From CAJPQU01 sp052170475 (GTDB taxonomy: Bacteria; Bacillota; Negativicutes; Selenomonadales; Selenomonadaceae): a stretch of 64,000 nucleotides of DNA. The position numbers and the translations under genes are program-made. The DNA lies in assembly GCA_052170475.1 (NCBI GenBank), contig JBQNAL010000002.1, positions 1 to 64,000 on the forward strand. Reading direction: 5' to 3'. Position 1 is the first letter of the stretch. Every line of letters begins with the position of its first letter. This document shows, piece by piece, positions 1-8,946 of this stretch. The notes below the pieces were generated by a model. The model saw only the letters and a list, made by a program, of their open reading frames with translations, was not told the DNA's origin and searched no databases.

Positions 1-1059
1 ACCGCCGACGCCGCCATCGAAAATCAGCTCAAGGGCAGCCACGGCAGCTCCATGAGATATGAATTTACCATCACGAAAGACGCTCTCGACGACAAGGCCC
101 TCATCGCCACCGTCACGAAAGCGGGCATGGACGAGGAAACCACGAAATCCTTCACGGAAACCCGCGCCGCCCTCACCGACTTCGTGAACCACGGCGGCGG
201 CATCTTGGCCGGATCAAGCCTCGCTGCGGCGACAACAGCCGCCGCCAGCGCCCAAGGCCGCCCGACCATGGATCGCTATCAAGTCTGGGCTGGCATGGGG
301 GGAAGCGCGATGCGGGCAGAAACCGGCTCCTACGTCGATACGAACGGCTGGAGTTTCAACCTCGGCTGGGCAATGCAAAACGCCACCGCCTCCGGCAAGA
401 CCCTCTTCAGCCCCTTCGTCGAATACGGGCGAGGAAGCTATAACTCCTACCTTGACAACGGCGTCCACGGCAGCGGCGGCATCAGCTACCTTGGCCTCGG
501 CCTCTTGGCGCGGGCAGAGCAGGAAAGCGGCCTCTGGTACGAAGGATCGATTCGAGGCGGGCGGGCCACCAGCGACTATCGAAGCACCATTGGCGCTGAT
601 GACGTCAGCTACGACGGATCCAACACCTACTACGCGGCGCACCTTGGCCTCGGGAAAGACATCCGCGTCAAAGACGCCACCATCACCCCGTATCTGCGCT
701 ACTTCTACGCGCACCAAAACGGCATGACGGCCACCCTCTCCGGCGGCGAAGTCTACGACTTCGGCAGCGTAAACTCGCACCGCATCCGCCTCGGGCTTCA
801 GTACGCCCACGCGGTGAGCGATGCCAATGAATTCTACGCCGGCCTCGCCTACGAATACGAATTTAACGGCGAAGCCACGGCCACGTTCCAAGGCTACAGC
901 ACCCCCAGCCCGAGCCTCAAAGGATCGAGCGGCATGCTGGAACTCGGCTACCGCTTCACCCCCACGGATGGCCCCCTCAGCTACGACCTCCACTTCACCG
1001 GCTGGCAAGGCGTCCGCCGCGGCTTCTCCGCTGGCGCACAGGTGAATTGGGCGTTCTGA
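1..1059 (+). CDS. Autotransporter beta-barrel protein, C-terminal part (5' truncated by window edge)
   Basis: The frame is open from base 1 with no start codon, so only the last 352 residues are visible. The part after about base 265 (from MDRYQVWAGMGG) alternates hydrophobic and aromatic strands with Gly/Asn/Asp turns and ends in VNWAF. That terminal phenylalanine is the usual recognition signal for outer-membrane barrel assembly. The part before it is Ala/Thr-rich and would belong to the passenger or linker. The family inserts a 12-strand barrel in the outer membrane and exports its passenger to the surface, so this gene implies a diderm envelope. Third codon positions are strongly C-rich, as in the ribosomal genes of this window. 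The passenger, and therefore the function (adhesin, protease or other), lies outside the window. Confidence 0.85.
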   Translation, partial: TADAAIENQLKGSHGSSMRYEFTITKDALDDKALIATVTKAGMDEETTKSFTETRAALTDFVNHGGGILAGSSLAAATTAAASAQGRPTMDRYQVWAGMGGSAMRAETGSYVDTNGWSFNLGWAMQNATASGKTLFSPFVEYGRGSYNSYLDNGVHGSGGISYLGLGLLARAEQESGLWYEGSIRGGRATSDYRSTIGADDVSYDGSNTYYAAHLGLGKDIRVKDATITPYLRYFYAHQNGMTATLSGGEVYDFGSVNSHRIRLGLQYAHAVSDANEFYAGLAYEYEFNGEATATFQGYSTPSPSLKGSSGMLELGYRFTPTDGPLSYDLHFTGWQGVRRGFSAGAQVNWAF

Positions 1060-1100
1060 CGGGAGGAATTTGAACCACAGCAAGGAGAGAAAACGATACA

Positions 1101-1143
1101 AAGAAGCCGTCTCGCGTCCATCGTGAGACGGCTTCTTGTCTTT
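1101..1143 (+). terminator. Intrinsic terminator after the autotransporter gene
   Basis: The arms AAGAAGCCGTCTCGCG and its near-complement TCGTGAGACGGCTTCTT enclose a short loop and are followed by GTCTTT. The hairpin lies 42 bases past the stop codon and separates this gene from the ACT-domain operon. Confidence 0.8.
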
Positions 1144-1193
1144 CGGCGCGTCTTTTTGGCACAGCGGTGATGCAGATTTCGCGTGGTAAATGC

Positions 1194-1222
1194 TTGGATT
1201 TTCGGGCAATCGTTGTTATAAT
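1194..1222 (+). promoter_or_regulatory. Probable sigma-A promoter of the ACT/UPF0210 operon
   Basis: TTGGAT (1194-1199) and TATAAT (1217-1222) are separated by 17 bases. The promoter lies 68 bases upstream of the ACT-domain start and just past the terminator of the previous gene. Confidence 0.6.
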
Positions 1223-1289
1223 GGGATAACTGAATTTATTTTGCTGTCGCGCCGGTGCGCTGACGGCGGGGCGGAGGGAGCAGAATACG

Positions 1290-1559
1290 ATGAAGGTTGT
1301 TGTGACGATTGTGGGGCAGGATCGCGTGGGGATCATCGCGATGGTGAGCGGCATTTTGGCCGAGCATAACGTGAATATTCTCAATGTGAATCAGAATATC
1401 ATGGACGGGTTTTTCAATATGGTGATGATCGTGGAGATGACGGACAGTGCCATGGCGCTTTCGGAACTTCAGCGAATTTTGAAGGAAAAAGGCGAGGAAA
1501 TTCATTTGGAGATCAAGGCGCAGCATCAGGATATTTTCAACGTGATGCATACGGTGTAA
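1290..1559 (+). CDS. ACT domain protein (UPF0237 family)
   Basis: The 89 residues form a single ACT domain with the pattern VVTIVGQDRVGIIAMVSGILAEH at the N-terminus, the strand-turn-helix that binds small ligands in this fold. Stand-alone ACT proteins of this family are usually encoded directly before a UPF0210 (PFL) protein, as here, and the two genes are 30 bases apart. The family is thought to sense an amino acid or similar metabolite, but the ligand is not known. GGAGGGAG precedes the ATG. Function beyond ligand binding is inference. Confidence 0.85.
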   Translation: MKVVVTIVGQDRVGIIAMVSGILAEHNVNILNVNQNIMDGFFNMVMIVEMTDSAMALSELQRILKEKGEEIHLEIKAQHQDIFNVMHTV

Positions 1560-1589
1560 GAAAACTTTGGGGAAAAGGGGCGCATCGAC

Positions 1590-2951
1590 TTGATAACCAT
1601 TGAGGATATTTTAGAAACCAACCGCATGATTACGGAAAATAAATTAGACGTTCGCACCATCACGATGGGGATTTCCCTGCGCGACTGCGCACATCCCGAT
1701 ATGGAGCAGTTCTGCCGCAATCTCTACGAGAAGATCACGTCTTCGGCGGAGCGCTTGGTGAAAACGGGGGAGGACATCGAGGCGGAGTACGGGATCCCCA
1801 TCATCAACAAACGGATTTCCGTGACGCCCATTGCCATCGCGGCGGAGGCCTGTCGTACGGATTCCTTTGTTCCCGTGGCAAAAGCGATGGATCGGGCGGC
1901 GAAGGCGGTGGGGGTCAACTTCATCGGCGGTTTTTCGGCTTTGGTGGAAAAAGGCTTCACCGCCGGGGATCGGATCCTCCTCGATTCCATCCCCGAGGCG
2001 CTCTCGGCGACGGACATCGTTTGTTCTTCCGTGAACTTGGCCACGACGAAGGCCGGGATCAACATGGATTGCGTCCGTGAGATGGGGGAGATCGTCAAGC
2101 GGACGGCGGAGCTGACAAAGGAACAGCAGGCCATCGGCTGTGCGAAATTGGTGATCTTCGCCAATGCACCGGGGGACAATCCCTTTATGGCGGGGGCATT
2201 TCACGGCGTCAGCGAGGCGGAGAAGGTAGTCAGTGTCGGGGTCAGCGGACCGGGGGTGGTCAAGCACGCCTTGGAAGACCTCAAGGGCGCGGATTTTACG
2301 GAGATTGCAGAAACGATCAAGCGGACGGCCTTTAAGATCACGCGGGTGGGACAGCTTGTCGCCCGTGAGGCATCGAAGCGGCTGGGCGTTCCCTTTGGCA
2401 TCATCGATCTCTCGCTGGCACCTACGCCAGCGGTGGGGGACAGCGTGGCCAATGTCTTGGAGGAGATGGGGCTGGAGAGCTGCGGGGCGCCGGGGACGAC
2501 GGCGGCGCTTGCTCTCCTCAATGACGCGGTGAAAAAGGGTGGCCTGATGGCGTCCTCCCATGTCGGAGGACTCAGCGGCGCGTTCATCCCCGTGAGCGAG
2601 GATAAGGGCATGATCGACGCCGTGAATCGCGGCAGTTTGTCCTTGGAAAAATTGGAAGCGATGACGTGCGTCTGCTCGGTGGGATTGGATATGATCGCCG
2701 TGGAAGGGGAGACGTCGGCGGCGACGATCTCCGGCATCATCGCCGATGAGGCCGCGATTGGCATGATCAATAACAAGACCACTGCCGTTCGGATCATTCC
2801 CGTGCCGGGGAAAAAAGTGGGGGATACGGTGGAATACGGCGGCCTCTTGGGGCATTGTCCCATTATGCCGATTCGCCGCGGATTCAGTTCGGAGGCGTTC
2901 ATCGCGCGGGGCGGGCGGATTCCCGCGCCGCTTCGGAGCTTGACGAATTGA
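1590..2951 (+). CDS. PFL family protein (UPF0210/DUF711)
   Basis: A 453-residue protein of usual family length, starting at TTG with AAAGGGG upstream. The N-terminus carries ILETNRMITENKLDVRTITMGISLRDC, characteristic of UPF0210. Later segments such as SVNLATTKAGINMDC and GVSGPGVVKHAL also fit. The family has been compared with glycyl-radical (pyruvate formate-lyase-like) proteins, but no biochemical activity is established and no glycyl-radical motif is evident to me. Pairing with the upstream ACT-domain gene is conserved and suggests the ACT protein regulates or binds this one. Confidence 0.85.
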   Translation: MITIEDILETNRMITENKLDVRTITMGISLRDCAHPDMEQFCRNLYEKITSSAERLVKTGEDIEAEYGIPIINKRISVTPIAIAAEACRTDSFVPVAKAMDRAAKAVGVNFIGGFSALVEKGFTAGDRILLDSIPEALSATDIVCSSVNLATTKAGINMDCVREMGEIVKRTAELTKEQQAIGCAKLVIFANAPGDNPFMAGAFHGVSEAEKVVSVGVSGPGVVKHALEDLKGADFTEIAETIKRTAFKITRVGQLVAREASKRLGVPFGIIDLSLAPTPAVGDSVANVLEEMGLESCGAPGTTAALALLNDAVKKGGLMASSHVGGLSGAFIPVSEDKGMIDAVNRGSLSLEKLEAMTCVCSVGLDMIAVEGETSAATISGIIADEAAIGMINNKTTAVRIIPVPGKKVGDTVEYGGLLGHCPIMPIRRGFSSEAFIARGGRIPAPLRSLTN

Positions 2952-2997
2952 CGCAGGGCGCGAAGGGCGAAGCGTTTTTTGAGGAGAGGGAAGTCCG

Positions 2998-3636
2998 ATG
3001 CGCGTGACAAAGAAGATGAAGGACGAAATGGTGGCCATCTTGGGCGAGGTCTATCGCGAGGTGAAGCCGGCGCTCGTCTTTCGCAATCCCTTCGAGCTTT
3101 TAGTGGCGGTGATTTTGTCGGCGCAGTGTACGGATAAACGGGTCAATGTCACCACGGCGCGCCTTTTTCAGCGGGCAGCGACGCCAAAGGCCATCGTGGA
3201 GATGGGATTGGACGCCCTCCAAGAGGAGATCCGTGACTGCGGTCTTTTTCGCAACAAGGCGAAGAACATCATGGCGACGTGTCGGACATTGGTGGAAAAG
3301 TACGGCGGTGAGGTGCCGGAGGACTACGACGCGCTTTTGAAATTGCCTGGGGTCGGGCGCAAGACGGCGAACGTGGTGACGAGCATCGCCTTCGGGCGCG
3401 CCGCCATCGCCGTGGATACGCACGTCTTTCGCGTGGCGAACCGGCTGCGCTTGGCGGTGGGGGAAACGCCGCTGGAGGTGGAAAAAGGCCTCCAAAAGGC
3501 GATCCCCAAGGACAAGTGGTCGGCGGCGCACCATTGGCTCATTTGGCACGGTCGCCTCGTCTGTAAGGCGCTGCGCCCGCGCTGCGGTGCATGTCCCTTG
3601 GCGCCTCTATGTCCAAGCCGAGAGGCGGGCGCTTGA
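2998..3636 (+). CDS. nth: Endonuclease III (DNA glycosylase/AP lyase)
   Basis: The 212-residue protein removes oxidised pyrimidines and cleaves the abasic site in base excision repair. It shows the helix-hairpin-helix LPGVGRKTANVV with the catalytic lysine, the catalytic aspartate in AVDTHVFRVANR, and a C-terminal [4Fe-4S] loop with the spacing C-x6-C-x2-C-x5-C (from CKALRPRCGAC to LCP). GAGGAGAGG lies before the ATG. Length and motif order match the family. It precedes tyrA with a 55-base gap, which may mean co-transcription without a functional link. Confidence 0.97.
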   Translation: MRVTKKMKDEMVAILGEVYREVKPALVFRNPFELLVAVILSAQCTDKRVNVTTARLFQRAATPKAIVEMGLDALQEEIRDCGLFRNKAKNIMATCRTLVEKYGGEVPEDYDALLKLPGVGRKTANVVTSIAFGRAAIAVDTHVFRVANRLRLAVGETPLEVEKGLQKAIPKDKWSAAHHWLIWHGRLVCKALRPRCGACPLAPLCPSREAGA

Positions 3637-3691
3637 CGGACATAGCGACCGAGCTGTGTACCGCGCACACGCAGACGGGGGAGGAAGCGCG

Positions 3692-4579
3692 ATGGAAAAA
3701 TTGCATTTGGCCATTATCGGGGTCGGTCTCATCGGCGGATCCTTCGGGCTGGCGGTGAAGGATCAGCTGCGGGACAAGGTGCATATCACCGGCCTTTTCC
3801 GCTCGCGTGCTTCCCTAGAGGCGGCGCTTTCCTGCGGGGCGGTGGATGAGGCGTCGGTGGAGGTGGCCGACGTGGTGAAAAACGCCGATGTGGTGTACCT
3901 CAGTACGCCGGTGCTCCAAATGGTACCCATGGTGGAAGCGATGCGCCCCTTTTTGAAGCGCGGCGCGATCGTCACGGACGCAGGCAGCACGAAGGAGTAT
4001 CTGTGGAAGGAAATTCCCCCTCGGCTCCCGACAGGGGTGGGCTACGTTTCCGGCCACCCCATGACGGGGAAGGAAACGAGCGGCGTCCGTGCGGCGGAAA
4101 AAACGCTGTTTCGCCATAAATGCTATGTTCTGATGGAGGAAACCACCGCTTCGCCCGAGGAATATCAGCGCGTGGCGGATCTCATCCGGCTGACGGGGGC
4201 AAACCTCACCACCCTTGATGTGAAGCGCCATGATCGCTGCGCTTCGATGATCAGCCATGTGCCACACGTGACAGCAGCGGCGTTGGTGACGCTTTTGGAA
4301 AGAAGCGGCGGGGATTTAGCCCCTGCGCTCAAGTTGGCGGGGGGCGGGTTTAAGGATACGACGCGCATCGCTTCCTCCAATGCTGATATGTGGGCGGATA
4401 TATGCCTGACGAATCCGAAAGCCATTTCCGAGCACCTGCGGCGCTTGACGGGCATCTTGGGCGAGGTCGCCTGCGCCGTGGAAGCAGGGGATCGGGGTGC
4501 GCTTCATGCGTATTTTTCGGCGGCCAAAGAGCGTCGGGATCGTATTTTGGATGAGACGGGAAAACTTTTTGACATATAG
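3692..4579 (+). CDS. tyrA: Prephenate dehydrogenase
   Basis: This NAD-dependent enzyme converts prephenate to 4-hydroxyphenylpyruvate in tyrosine synthesis. The chosen ATG follows GGGGGAGGAAG and gives 295 residues; the open frame continues upstream into nth and was not used. The Rossmann motif GVGLIGGSFG is at residues 8-17. SGHPMTGKETSGV and VKRHDRCASMISHVPH match conserved substrate-binding and catalytic segments. No C-terminal ACT domain is visible, unlike some Firmicutes TyrA proteins that sense tyrosine. A terminator follows immediately, so the aroA-type genes often downstream are not linked here. Confidence 0.93.
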   Translation: MEKLHLAIIGVGLIGGSFGLAVKDQLRDKVHITGLFRSRASLEAALSCGAVDEASVEVADVVKNADVVYLSTPVLQMVPMVEAMRPFLKRGAIVTDAGSTKEYLWKEIPPRLPTGVGYVSGHPMTGKETSGVRAAEKTLFRHKCYVLMEETTASPEEYQRVADLIRLTGANLTTLDVKRHDRCASMISHVPHVTAAALVTLLERSGGDLAPALKLAGGGFKDTTRIASSNADMWADICLTNPKAISEHLRRLTGILGEVACAVEAGDRGALHAYFSAAKERRDRILDETGKLFDI

Positions 4580-4608
4580 GGCGGCGTTTTTGGCGCGGCA
4601 AAACGCAT

Positions 4609-4650
4609 ACGGGTCAATCTCGGAAAAGAAGGGATTGACCCGTGTTTTTT
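4609..4650 (+). terminator. Intrinsic terminator after tyrA
   Basis: ACGGGTCAATC and GATTGACCCGT pair perfectly over 11 bp around a 13-base loop and are followed by GTTTTTT. Confidence 0.85.
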
Positions 4651-4710
4651 ATGTCATTATAATGATTAACGAGGAATGCAATTGCCGGTTTTTGTAAAGC
4701 GGCATCTGAG

Positions 4711-5805
4711 GTGATGCGTGTGCAGGATTGGCTCATCAGGCAGTTGGAGCAGTTGGCAGATTGGATCGGCGCCTTCTCATGGGAGGGCGTGCGTATGGGG
4801 CGGAAGTTTTTCCTTGGCGTCGGCGCGGCGGCCTTGTTCTTGGCGGTTGGACTCTCCCTCTTGGTTCTCTTTTTTGCCCCGACAGCACCGCCCGCTGGGG
4901 GTGAGGCGAAGGACACGCCGATTTATTTAGCGGTAAAGCCGGGGATGACCGCCGGGGAGATTGGAAAGATTTTAGACGAGCGTCATGTCATTTCCCATCG
5001 GGTTTATTTTTGGCTGTTGGCAAAGGCGAACGGTGTGGAGGGAAGTTTCCAGACGGGAACATATAAATTCCATCCGCAGATGGACGTGCGGGAAGTTTTG
5101 GAGATGCTGGCGCAGGGGAAAACGGCGCCGCTCCGCTTTACCATTCCGGAGGGATTCACGGTCAATGAGATCGCGGCACGCCTGGGGGAGGAAGGGATCG
5201 TTTCGGCGGCGGAGCTCAAAGCGGAAGCGGCTCGGTTCGCTCCCTACCCTTACATGGAGCAAAAGGCGGCAGCGACGTATCAGGCCGAGGGGTTTCTCTT
5301 TCCAGATACTTATGAGATTGCGCCGGGGATGACGGCGCGGGAGATTCTCCGCATGATGGCGCGCAATTTTGACGAGCGTCTCACGGAGGCGCTACGTCGT
5401 CGGGCGGCGGAGATGGGGCTTTCTGTGTTCGATCTCGTGACCTTGGCGTCTTTGGTCGAAAAGGAAGCGCGGTTTGAAGAGGATCGCGCCATCATCGCGC
5501 AGGTTTTTTTTGAGCGGCTGCGGATCGGGATGCCGCTGCAATCCTGTGCTACGATCCAGTACCTGCTCCCTGTGCCGAAGGAGGAGCTATCCTACGAAGA
5601 TACGGAGATAGAATCCCCTTACAACACCTATCAGCACATGGGGCTGCCGCCGGGGCCGGTCGCGAATCCGGGCTTGGCGGCGATCCATGCGGTACTCTAC
5701 CCCGCGACGACGAATTACCTCTACTTTGTGGCGGATCGCGAGGGACATCACCACTATTCCCGAAATTACAGCGATCATTTGGTCTTGGTAGAACAGGTGC
5801 GATGA
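4711..5805 (+). CDS. mltG: Endolytic murein transglycosylase
   Basis: The protein is a YceG/MltG enzyme that cuts nascent peptidoglycan and so ends glycan strands at the membrane. One membrane segment (about residues 31-55) is followed by a LysM-like region and the catalytic domain with ASLVEKEARFEEDRAIIAQV; the family's catalytic glutamate sits in this ASxVEKE segment. NTYQHMGLPPGPVANPG near the C-terminus is diagnostic. The start is uncertain. GTG 4711, ATG 4714 and GTG 4720 cluster around GAGGTGAT, and an in-frame ATG at 4795 has its own GGGAGG eight bases upstream and would leave a very short cytoplasmic tail. Length (364 residues) suits the family. Confidence 0.93.
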   Translation: MMRVQDWLIRQLEQLADWIGAFSWEGVRMGRKFFLGVGAAALFLAVGLSLLVLFFAPTAPPAGGEAKDTPIYLAVKPGMTAGEIGKILDERHVISHRVYFWLLAKANGVEGSFQTGTYKFHPQMDVREVLEMLAQGKTAPLRFTIPEGFTVNEIAARLGEEGIVSAAELKAEAARFAPYPYMEQKAAATYQAEGFLFPDTYEIAPGMTAREILRMMARNFDERLTEALRRRAAEMGLSVFDLVTLASLVEKEARFEEDRAIIAQVFFERLRIGMPLQSCATIQYLLPVPKEELSYEDTEIESPYNTYQHMGLPPGPVANPGLAAIHAVLYPATTNYLYFVADREGHHHYSRNYSDHLVLVEQVR

Positions 5806-5884
5806 GGGCGGCGCGTGCGGCGGCGCGATTTTGTGCAGGCGTTTCGCTGGAGACGCAGGGGCAGTTTCGTGGAGGAGGGGCGCG

Positions 5885-7108
5885 ATGAAGGGGAAAAAGC
5901 CGGAACTTTTAGCGCCAGCGGGCGACGAAGAAAAGCTAAAGATGGCGCTCCTCTATGGCGCCGATGCCGTGTATTTGGGTGGGCCCGCCTACGGGCTGCG
6001 CGCTTTGGGCGGAAATTTTTCCCGCGATGGGCTGCGGTCGGCGGTCGCCATGACCCACAGGCAGGGGAAGAAGGTTTATGTGACGGTCAACGTCTATCCG
6101 CACAACGAGGAATTGGCGGATTTGCCGGGGTATCTTCGCCATTTGGCAGAGATTGAGGCGGACGCGATCTTGGTTTCGGATGTAGGCGTGTTTTCCATCG
6201 CGCGGGAGACGGTGCCGGATCTCCCCATCCATATCAGCACCCAAGCGAATACGGTGAACTGGGCGGCGGCGGAGGCGTGGCGAAAGTTAGGCGCGGCGCG
6301 GGTAGTCTTGGCGCGGGAGATGTCCCGTGAGGAGATTTTGGAGGTGCGTCGAAAAACGTCGGTGGCGCTGGAGCTCTTCGTCCATGGCGCCATGTGCATT
6401 TCCTATTCGGGGCGCTGTCTCATCAGCAGCTATCTCACGGGGCGGGATGCCAATCGGGGAAGCTGTGCCCAGCCCTGCCGCTGGCGCTATCATTTGGTGG
6501 AGGAAGAGCGCCCCGGGCAGATTTTCCCGGTGGAGGAGGACGATCACGGGACGTATTTTTTTAATTCCAAAGATTTGTGCCTCCTGCCCCATTTGTCGGA
6601 GGTGATGGAGAGCGGCGTTGACAGCCTGAAAATCGAGGGGCGCATGAAGAGCGTTCACTATGTGGCCAGCGTAGTCAAGACGTATCGGGCGGCCATCGAC
6701 GCCTACTTTCGCGCACCGGCGCACTTTTTTGTGCGCCCTGCATGGCTCGAGGAACTGGAGAAAGTCTCCCACCGCGCTTATACGGCAGGGTTCTTTCTTG
6801 GGGCGACGGGGGCGGCGGATCAGATTTATGGCACCGCCTCTTATCAGCAGACGTCGGTATTTGTGGGCGTCGTGGAGGGGTACGAACCGATGAGCGGCTG
6901 GGCGGACGTGGAGCAGCGAAACCACATCAAGGCGGGCGAGGAGATCGAGGTGCTTTCGCCGCACGGCGACCCCTTTCGCCAGACGATAGAGGAAATGCGC
7001 GACGATGCGGGCGCTGTGATCGCTTCGGCGCCGCACGCGCAGCAGAAAATACAGATCAAGATGAAGCAGCCGGTGATGGTCGGTTCCATTCTCCGACGGC
7101 CACGCTAA
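5885..7108 (+). CDS. Peptidase U32 family protein (RlhA/YrrO type)
   Basis: A 407-residue U32 protein. The family signature is seen in ELFVHGAMCISYSGRC, followed by cysteines in SCAQPCRW that fit an iron-sulfur or metal site. The N-terminal segment ELLAPAGDEEKLKMALLYGADAVYLGG is also typical. Members described in bacteria act in RNA hydroxylation (RlhA, TrhP) or as collagenase-like peptidases; which applies here cannot be told. The ATG at 5885 was chosen because GGAGGAGGGG precedes it and the family begins just before PELLAPAG. No O-methyltransferase or second U32 gene accompanies it. Confidence 0.88.
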   Translation: MKGKKPELLAPAGDEEKLKMALLYGADAVYLGGPAYGLRALGGNFSRDGLRSAVAMTHRQGKKVYVTVNVYPHNEELADLPGYLRHLAEIEADAILVSDVGVFSIARETVPDLPIHISTQANTVNWAAAEAWRKLGAARVVLAREMSREEILEVRRKTSVALELFVHGAMCISYSGRCLISSYLTGRDANRGSCAQPCRWRYHLVEEERPGQIFPVEEDDHGTYFFNSKDLCLLPHLSEVMESGVDSLKIEGRMKSVHYVASVVKTYRAAIDAYFRAPAHFFVRPAWLEELEKVSHRAYTAGFFLGATGAADQIYGTASYQQTSVFVGVVEGYEPMSGWADVEQRNHIKAGEEIEVLSPHGDPFRQTIEEMRDDAGAVIASAPHAQQKIQIKMKQPVMVGSILRRPR

Positions 7109-7123
7109 AAGGAGGCGTAATCC

Positions 7124-7399
7124 ATGACGGTACGGTATGCGGGGCGCGCTGCGGGGCGGGTGCAGGGGGTCGGCTTTCGCGCTTTTGTCGAGCGCACGGC
7201 ACGGGAGATGGGCTTTACCGGCTGGGTGAAGAATATGCCCGACGGGTCGGTGGCGATGGAGGTGCAGGGGGACGAGGCGGATTTTCCGGCACTCACGGCG
7301 CAGATCGAGGCGGGAAATGATTGGATCGAAGTGCGGACGCTGACGTGGGCGCCTCGTCCCTGCGTGATGGACGAACGAGCGTTTACGATACGGCGTTAA
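7124..7399 (+). CDS. acyP: Acylphosphatase
   Basis: This 91-residue protein hydrolyses acyl phosphates such as acetyl phosphate or 1,3-bisphosphoglycerate. GRVQGVGFRAFVERTAREMGF contains the phosphate-binding loop with its arginine, and GWVKNMPDGSVAMEVQG carries the catalytic asparagine. AAAGGAGG stands upstream. It sits 15 bases after the U32 gene and 13 before aroQ, so the run is probably one transcript. Confidence 0.95.
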   Translation: MTVRYAGRAAGRVQGVGFRAFVERTAREMGFTGWVKNMPDGSVAMEVQGDEADFPALTAQIEAGNDWIEVRTLTWAPRPCVMDERAFTIRR

Positions 7400-7412
7400 G
7401 GAGGGGATGGGG

Positions 7413-7862
7413 ATGGCGGACGTATTGATTATCGACGGCCCGAATTTGAATTTATTGGGCACGCGAGAACCTGAGATTTACGGTGCTTTGACCTTGGCTG
7501 ACATCCATCGCGCCTTGACCGCGCGGGCGAAGGAGGCGGGGCTGACCCTAGCGTTTTTTCAGTCGAACCACGAGGGGGCGCTGGTGGACGCGGTGCAGGG
7601 GGCGCAGGGAAACGATGATTTCATCATTCTGAATGCTGCCGCGTATACCCATTACAGCATCGCGCTGCGGGACGCCATCGCCGCCGTGGACGTTCCCGTC
7701 ATCGAGGTGCATCTCTCCAACATTCATCGGCGGGAGTCCTTCCGCCATACATCTGTCATTGCCCCGGTGGCCATGGGGCAGATCTGCGGCTTTGGGGCGG
7801 ACAGCTATTTGGCGGCGTTGGAGATCGTCATTCGGAGGAAGAAGGGGGCGCACCATGATTGA
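7413..7862 (+). CDS. aroQ: 3-dehydroquinate dehydratase, type II
   Basis: The enzyme catalyses the third step of the shikimate pathway. DGPNLNLLGTREPEIYG holds the active-site tyrosine and the binding asparagine, and EVHLSNIHRRESFRHTSVI is the substrate-binding and trimer motif. ATG 7413 was preferred over ATG 7407 because AAGGAGGGG ends only about two bases before 7407 but eight before 7413. The product has 149 residues, the usual size. The stop overlaps the next gene by eight bases, so translation is probably coupled. Confidence 0.96.
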   Translation: MADVLIIDGPNLNLLGTREPEIYGALTLADIHRALTARAKEAGLTLAFFQSNHEGALVDAVQGAQGNDDFIILNAAAYTHYSIALRDAIAAVDVPVIEVHLSNIHRRESFRHTSVIAPVAMGQICGFGADSYLAALEIVIRRKKGAHHD

Positions 7863-8928
7863 GGAGCGATTGGCGCGGCTGCGCGCTTTTTTGAAGGTGC
7901 AGGGGGCGGATGCCGTCTTCGTCAATAAGGAGGTCAATCTTCACTACTTCAGCGGCTTTCGTGGTGACGACACGCTGCTTTTGATCTCGGCAGACGATGC
8001 GGTCTTAGTGACCGATTTTCGCTATGTGGAGCAGGCACGCGAACAAGCGCCGCTCTTTACGCTCGTTGAGCAGACGAAGGGGCTTTGGCAGCGGGCGGCG
8101 GAGTGGGCGCAACACGCGGGATGGAAGAGGATTGCTTTTGAGGACAACGCGCTCTTTTATCGTGATTATGCAAAGCTTCAGCAGCTCCTGCCAAATGCAG
8201 CGCTTGATGTGCCGGTGGATCTCAGTGCGCTGCGCATGATCAAGGAGCCGGAGGAGATCGCTTGCATCAAAAAAGCGGCGGAGATCGCGGACGCCGCCTT
8301 TTCGGATGTCTTGACGTTTCTTCGCCCCGGCGTTTCGGAACATGCGGTGGCGGCTCGACTGGAAGCGACGATGCGCGCTTTGGGCTCGGAGCGCCCGGCG
8401 TTTACCACCATCGTGGCCTCCGGGGTGCGCGGCAGTCTTCCCCATGGGGTAGCTACGGAAAAGTTGATTGTTGACGGAGAATTTGTTACAATGGATTTTG
8501 GTGCGGTGTATCAAGGATACCATTCCGATATGACGCGGACGATCTGCGTCGGACGGGCAGATGAACGGCAGCGCGCGCTTTATGATCTCGTTTTAGACGC
8601 GCAGCGCTTAGGATTAGCGGCGGTGCGCCCGGGCGTTTCCGGAAAAGCAGTGGACGCCGTGGCACGGCAGCGCTTGGCAGAGGCCGGGTACGGGAAGCAG
8701 TTCGGACACGGGCTGGGACACAGCTTGGGGCTTGAGATTCATGAAGAGCCGCGGCTTTCCTCCGCCAGTACATGCGAGGCGTTGGAGCCGAACATGATCG
8801 TCACCGTGGAGCCGGGGGTCTACCTGTCGGACTGGGGCGGGCTTCGCATCGAGGACACCGTGCTGGTCACGGCGACCGGGGGCGAACCCTTGACGGCCAG
8901 CCCTAAACATTTGATCGAAATTTTGTAG
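7855..8928 (+). CDS. Xaa-Pro aminopeptidase-like M24 metallopeptidase
   Basis: A 357-residue M24 peptidase with an N-terminal creatinase-like domain (about residues 1-125) and a pita-bread catalytic domain. The five metal ligands are recognisable: two Asp in MDFGAVYQGYHSDMTRT, His in GHGLGHSLGLEIHE, and two Glu in TVEPGVYL and GGLRIEDTVLV. Members remove N-terminal residues preceding proline. It begins inside the end of aroQ and ends 18 bases before efp, an order common in Firmicutes. Confidence 0.92.
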   Translation: MIEERLARLRAFLKVQGADAVFVNKEVNLHYFSGFRGDDTLLLISADDAVLVTDFRYVEQAREQAPLFTLVEQTKGLWQRAAEWAQHAGWKRIAFEDNALFYRDYAKLQQLLPNAALDVPVDLSALRMIKEPEEIACIKKAAEIADAAFSDVLTFLRPGVSEHAVAARLEATMRALGSERPAFTTIVASGVRGSLPHGVATEKLIVDGEFVTMDFGAVYQGYHSDMTRTICVGRADERQRALYDLVLDAQRLGLAAVRPGVSGKAVDAVARQRLAEAGYGKQFGHGLGHSLGLEIHEEPRLSSASTCEALEPNMIVTVEPGVYLSDWGGLRIEDTVLVTATGGEPLTASPKHLIEIL

Positions 8929-8946
8929 ATTGAGGGAGAGGACAGC

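Noticed and set aside
1..1059. Recent foreign origin of the autotransporter gene from its C-rich codons
   Set aside because: The ribosomal genes here show the same C-rich third positions, so high expression explains it as well.
214..1209. Minus-strand frame opposite the autotransporter
   Set aside because: Composition follows the C-rich third positions of the real gene; it also runs through the terminator.
1644..3038. 464-codon minus-strand frame opposite the UPF0210 gene
   Set aside because: Arg/His-rich shadow with no family resemblance; the plus-strand gene is clear.
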